Shown here: in pieces, positions 62,472-64,000 of the stretch | How the letters are laid out: every line of letters begins with the position of its first letter | How positions within the stretch are numbered: the first letter of the stretch is position 1 | From: Shimia thalassica | GTDB taxonomy: Bacteria; Pseudomonadota; Alphaproteobacteria; Rhodobacterales; Rhodobacteraceae | DNA: 64,000 nucleotides | Direction of reading: 5' to 3' | Assembly (NCBI RefSeq): GCF_001458215.1 | Contig: NZ_CYTW01000001.1 | Span: 124,001 to 188,000, forward strand | Notes under the pieces: generated by a model | Told to the model about the DNA's origin: nothing | The model's input: the letters and a program-made list of their open reading frames with translations, nothing else | The model's database searches: none | Translations under genes and position numbers: made by a program

Positions 62472-63479
62472 TTATTTTTTCTGAACGTCGATCCCAATTT
62501 GAAAGACGGCATCTCCTCGCTTCACCTGCGCCATGGGGCGTTTGGCCATCACGATGCCTGCGTAAGGAGATTTTACCGCAACCGATCCGCGCAAAGGGGT
62601 GGAGGGATCGTGGATGTGCCCCACCGTTTCGTCCTGCTCTACGGGGGCTGAAATGTCTTTCAGGGGTTCAAACAGCCCGCTGTCATAGGCAAATACCGAA
62701 CCGGCGGCATAAAGCTCGCGCGTGCCTCGCTCAGCGTCGGGGACATAGTCAGGCAGCATGCCAAGGCTGTGCAGGCTGCGCTGCAGGCCGCGTTCTGTCA
62801 TGGCAAGAATGCTTGGCGTCACCGATCCGGCGCCGCCAAGTTCGGCCATGATGGGCACAACCCGTTTCCTGTTTGCGGCCCCCATCGCAGTTCTGGCAGT
62901 AGAGTTTGGGCCGCCGCCACCCTGAAAAACCCACGCATGTGGGAAATCAAATGCATCCTGCAAACCGCGCAGGGTTTGCCCCTCTTGATCGGTCCAACCC
63001 TGTCCACGCAAAAGCGTGGCCGGATAAAACAGGGAACCGCCGCCCGAATGCAGGTCAATTAAATAGTCACATCGCGGCAACAAGACATCTTCGATGTAAT
63101 GCGCGATCATCTGGGTCGGCGTGCCAGCAGGATCACCGGGGAACGAGCGGTTGAGATTTCCGTCGTCAATCGGGGAACACCGAAGCCCGGCTTCCGCTGC
63201 GGGTTGGTTCGCCATCGTCAAAAAGATCACCTGCCCGCGCAAGTCTTCCGGGAGGAAATCCCGGGCCAGTCGTGACAGGGCGATCTGCCCTTCGTATTCA
63301 TCCCCGTGGTTTCCGGACATCATCAAAACAACTGGTCCGTCCCCATTGCGGATCGAAACGATAGGAACCGGAATCCAGCCATAGGCGCTGCGATGCACGG
63401 AATGCGGGACACGAAGAAAGCCTGCCTGCTTGCCGTCAGTCTCGAAATCAACTTCGCAAGAAATCAAAGAATTGGCCAT
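62472..63479 (-). CDS. Succinylglutamate desuccinylase/aspartoacylase-family zinc deacylase
   Basis: A 335-residue M14-like enzyme. Zinc ligands His58 and Glu61 (SGNHGDEYEG) and His144 (DLHSGGG) are present, as is the substrate-binding NLNRSFPG (108-115). The C-terminal beta domain ends in VKSPYAGIVMAKRPMAQVKRGDAVFQIG, a biotinyl/lipoyl-like fold. It resembles DoeB-type N-acetyl deacylases of ectoine breakdown, but no other ectoine gene is nearby, so the substrate is open. ATG 63479 has an AGGAG site. Confidence 0.88.
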   Translation of the reverse strand: MANSLISCEVDFETDGKQAGFLRVPHSVHRSAYGWIPVPIVSIRNGDGPVVLMMSGNHGDEYEGQIALSRLARDFLPEDLRGQVIFLTMANQPAAEAGLRCSPIDDGNLNRSFPGDPAGTPTQMIAHYIEDVLLPRCDYLIDLHSGGGSLFYPATLLRGQGWTDQEGQTLRGLQDAFDFPHAWVFQGGGGPNSTARTAMGAANRKRVVPIMAELGGAGSVTPSILAMTERGLQRSLHSLGMLPDYVPDAERGTRELYAAGSVFAYDSGLFEPLKDISAPVEQDETVGHIHDPSTPLRGSVAVKSPYAGIVMAKRPMAQVKRGDAVFQIGIDVQKK

Positions 63480-63634
63480 GTGCGCTCCTGATCGGTCACG
63501 GATTTGCAAAGCTTTCTCTATCACTTGGACAAGTGCAAGGGGCGTGTGTCTTTGGAACCTGTTCCGTCTTAAGGAATGATTCAAAGGATCGTGCGACTTT
63601 GGGTTCATGGAAACAGGTCGGGGCCTACAGGCAT

Positions 63635-64000
63635 ATGGAAGACGCACAGGCAAAGTTGGTCGAGCAAAGCTATGTTTGTGTTTTTGCGCGCAAAGCGGAA
63701 CTGGCCACAAAGTTTTATGACCACCTTTTTCAACAGAACCCTGACCTGCGTGCCCTGTTTCAGGAAGACATGTATGTGCAGCGGGAAATGTTTGTGTCGA
63801 TCTTGGCGATGATCCTGAAGTTCGCCTCTCGTCCGCAGACCTTTCATGAACTCGCATCTCGATTGGCGCGGCAACATGAAAACCTTGGTGTTTCGCACGC
63901 ACAATATGCAATGGCGGTGGATGCGTTGATGGCCGCGCTGCAGGATGTTTTGCAGAATGAAATGGCACCGGAAACCGCGCAGGCATGGAAAAAGGCCATA
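63635..64000 (+). CDS. Single-domain haemoglobin-like globin, 3' partial
   Basis: An open frame from ATG 63635 runs off the window end after 122 residues. It matches bacterial globins of the flavohaemoglobin type: FYDHLFQQNPDLRALFQ has Tyr28 at helix position B10, QREMF gives Gln49 at E7, and RQHENLGVSHAQY gives the proximal His81 at F8. Tyr-B10 with Gln-E7 is the pocket of NO dioxygenases. Whether a reductase domain follows lies beyond the window. A short ACAGG site precedes the start. Confidence 0.85.
   Translation, partial: MEDAQAKLVEQSYVCVFARKAELATKFYDHLFQQNPDLRALFQEDMYVQREMFVSILAMILKFASRPQTFHELASRLARQHENLGVSHAQYAMAVDALMAALQDVLQNEMAPETAQAWKKAI

Overview
The window looks like chromosomal DNA of a Rhodobacterales (Roseobacter-group) alphaproteobacterium. 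This is inferred from moderately high GC content, from a urease operon placed back to back with a urtABCDE urea transporter, from the leuC-leuD-leuB layout with inserted membrane and EEP-family genes, and from the general family content. No rRNA, tRNA, insertion sequence or CRISPR array was recognised. The left and right edges cut genes: a dimethylglycine/sarcosine-dehydrogenase-like enzyme on the left and a haemoglobin-type globin on the right.

Layout. 1-8.9 kb: one-carbon amine oxidation enzyme (partial), SGNH hydrolase, NTF2-like protein, RluA, a GT11 fucosyltransferase divergent from an FkbM methyltransferase, aldehyde dehydrogenase, a 1-Cys peroxiredoxin with an Irr/ICE-like palindrome in its promoter region, and a GT25 glycosyltransferase. 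9.0-14.0 kb: urease operon ureD-A-x-B-C-E-F-G on the minus strand, where x is a 53-residue His-rich membrane peptide gene that overlaps ureB. 14.4-20.4 kb: urtABCDE on the plus strand. Together these two operons import urea and hydrolyse it to ammonia.

20.5-42.1 kb: a large surface-polysaccharide locus. It holds an ExoY-type initiating transferase with a GalU homologue that has lost signature residues, a NarL/LuxR response regulator, and a minus-strand operon running from a pyruvyl transferase through a Wzx flippase, an FrhB-like Fe-S protein, an acyltransferase, a Wzy-type polymerase, four or five glycosyltransferases and a chain-length co-polymerase whose kinase domain is degenerate. Facing it are a Wza lipoprotein, a beta-helix/PKD/lectin-like secreted protein and an RTX adhesin. 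The product should be an acidic (pyruvylated, acylated) Wzx/Wzy-dependent exopolysaccharide plus matrix proteins.

42.2-44.5 kb: an H-NOX nitric-oxide sensor co-transcribed with a soluble hybrid histidine kinase (HisKA-HATPase-REC-HPT). It lies immediately beside the RTX/EPS genes, so the sequence suggests NO control of matrix production; this link is inference. 45-54 kb: Na/Pi cotransporter, leuB, LysR with a divergent epimerase, EEP-family protein, membrane protein, leuD and leuC. 54-64 kb: MscS channel, rsfS, rlmH, DUF599 protein, a tandem pair of secreted trypsin-like proteases, Hsp20, an ECF sigma factor overlapping a membrane VWA protein, an AstE/AspA-type zinc deacylase, and the partial globin.
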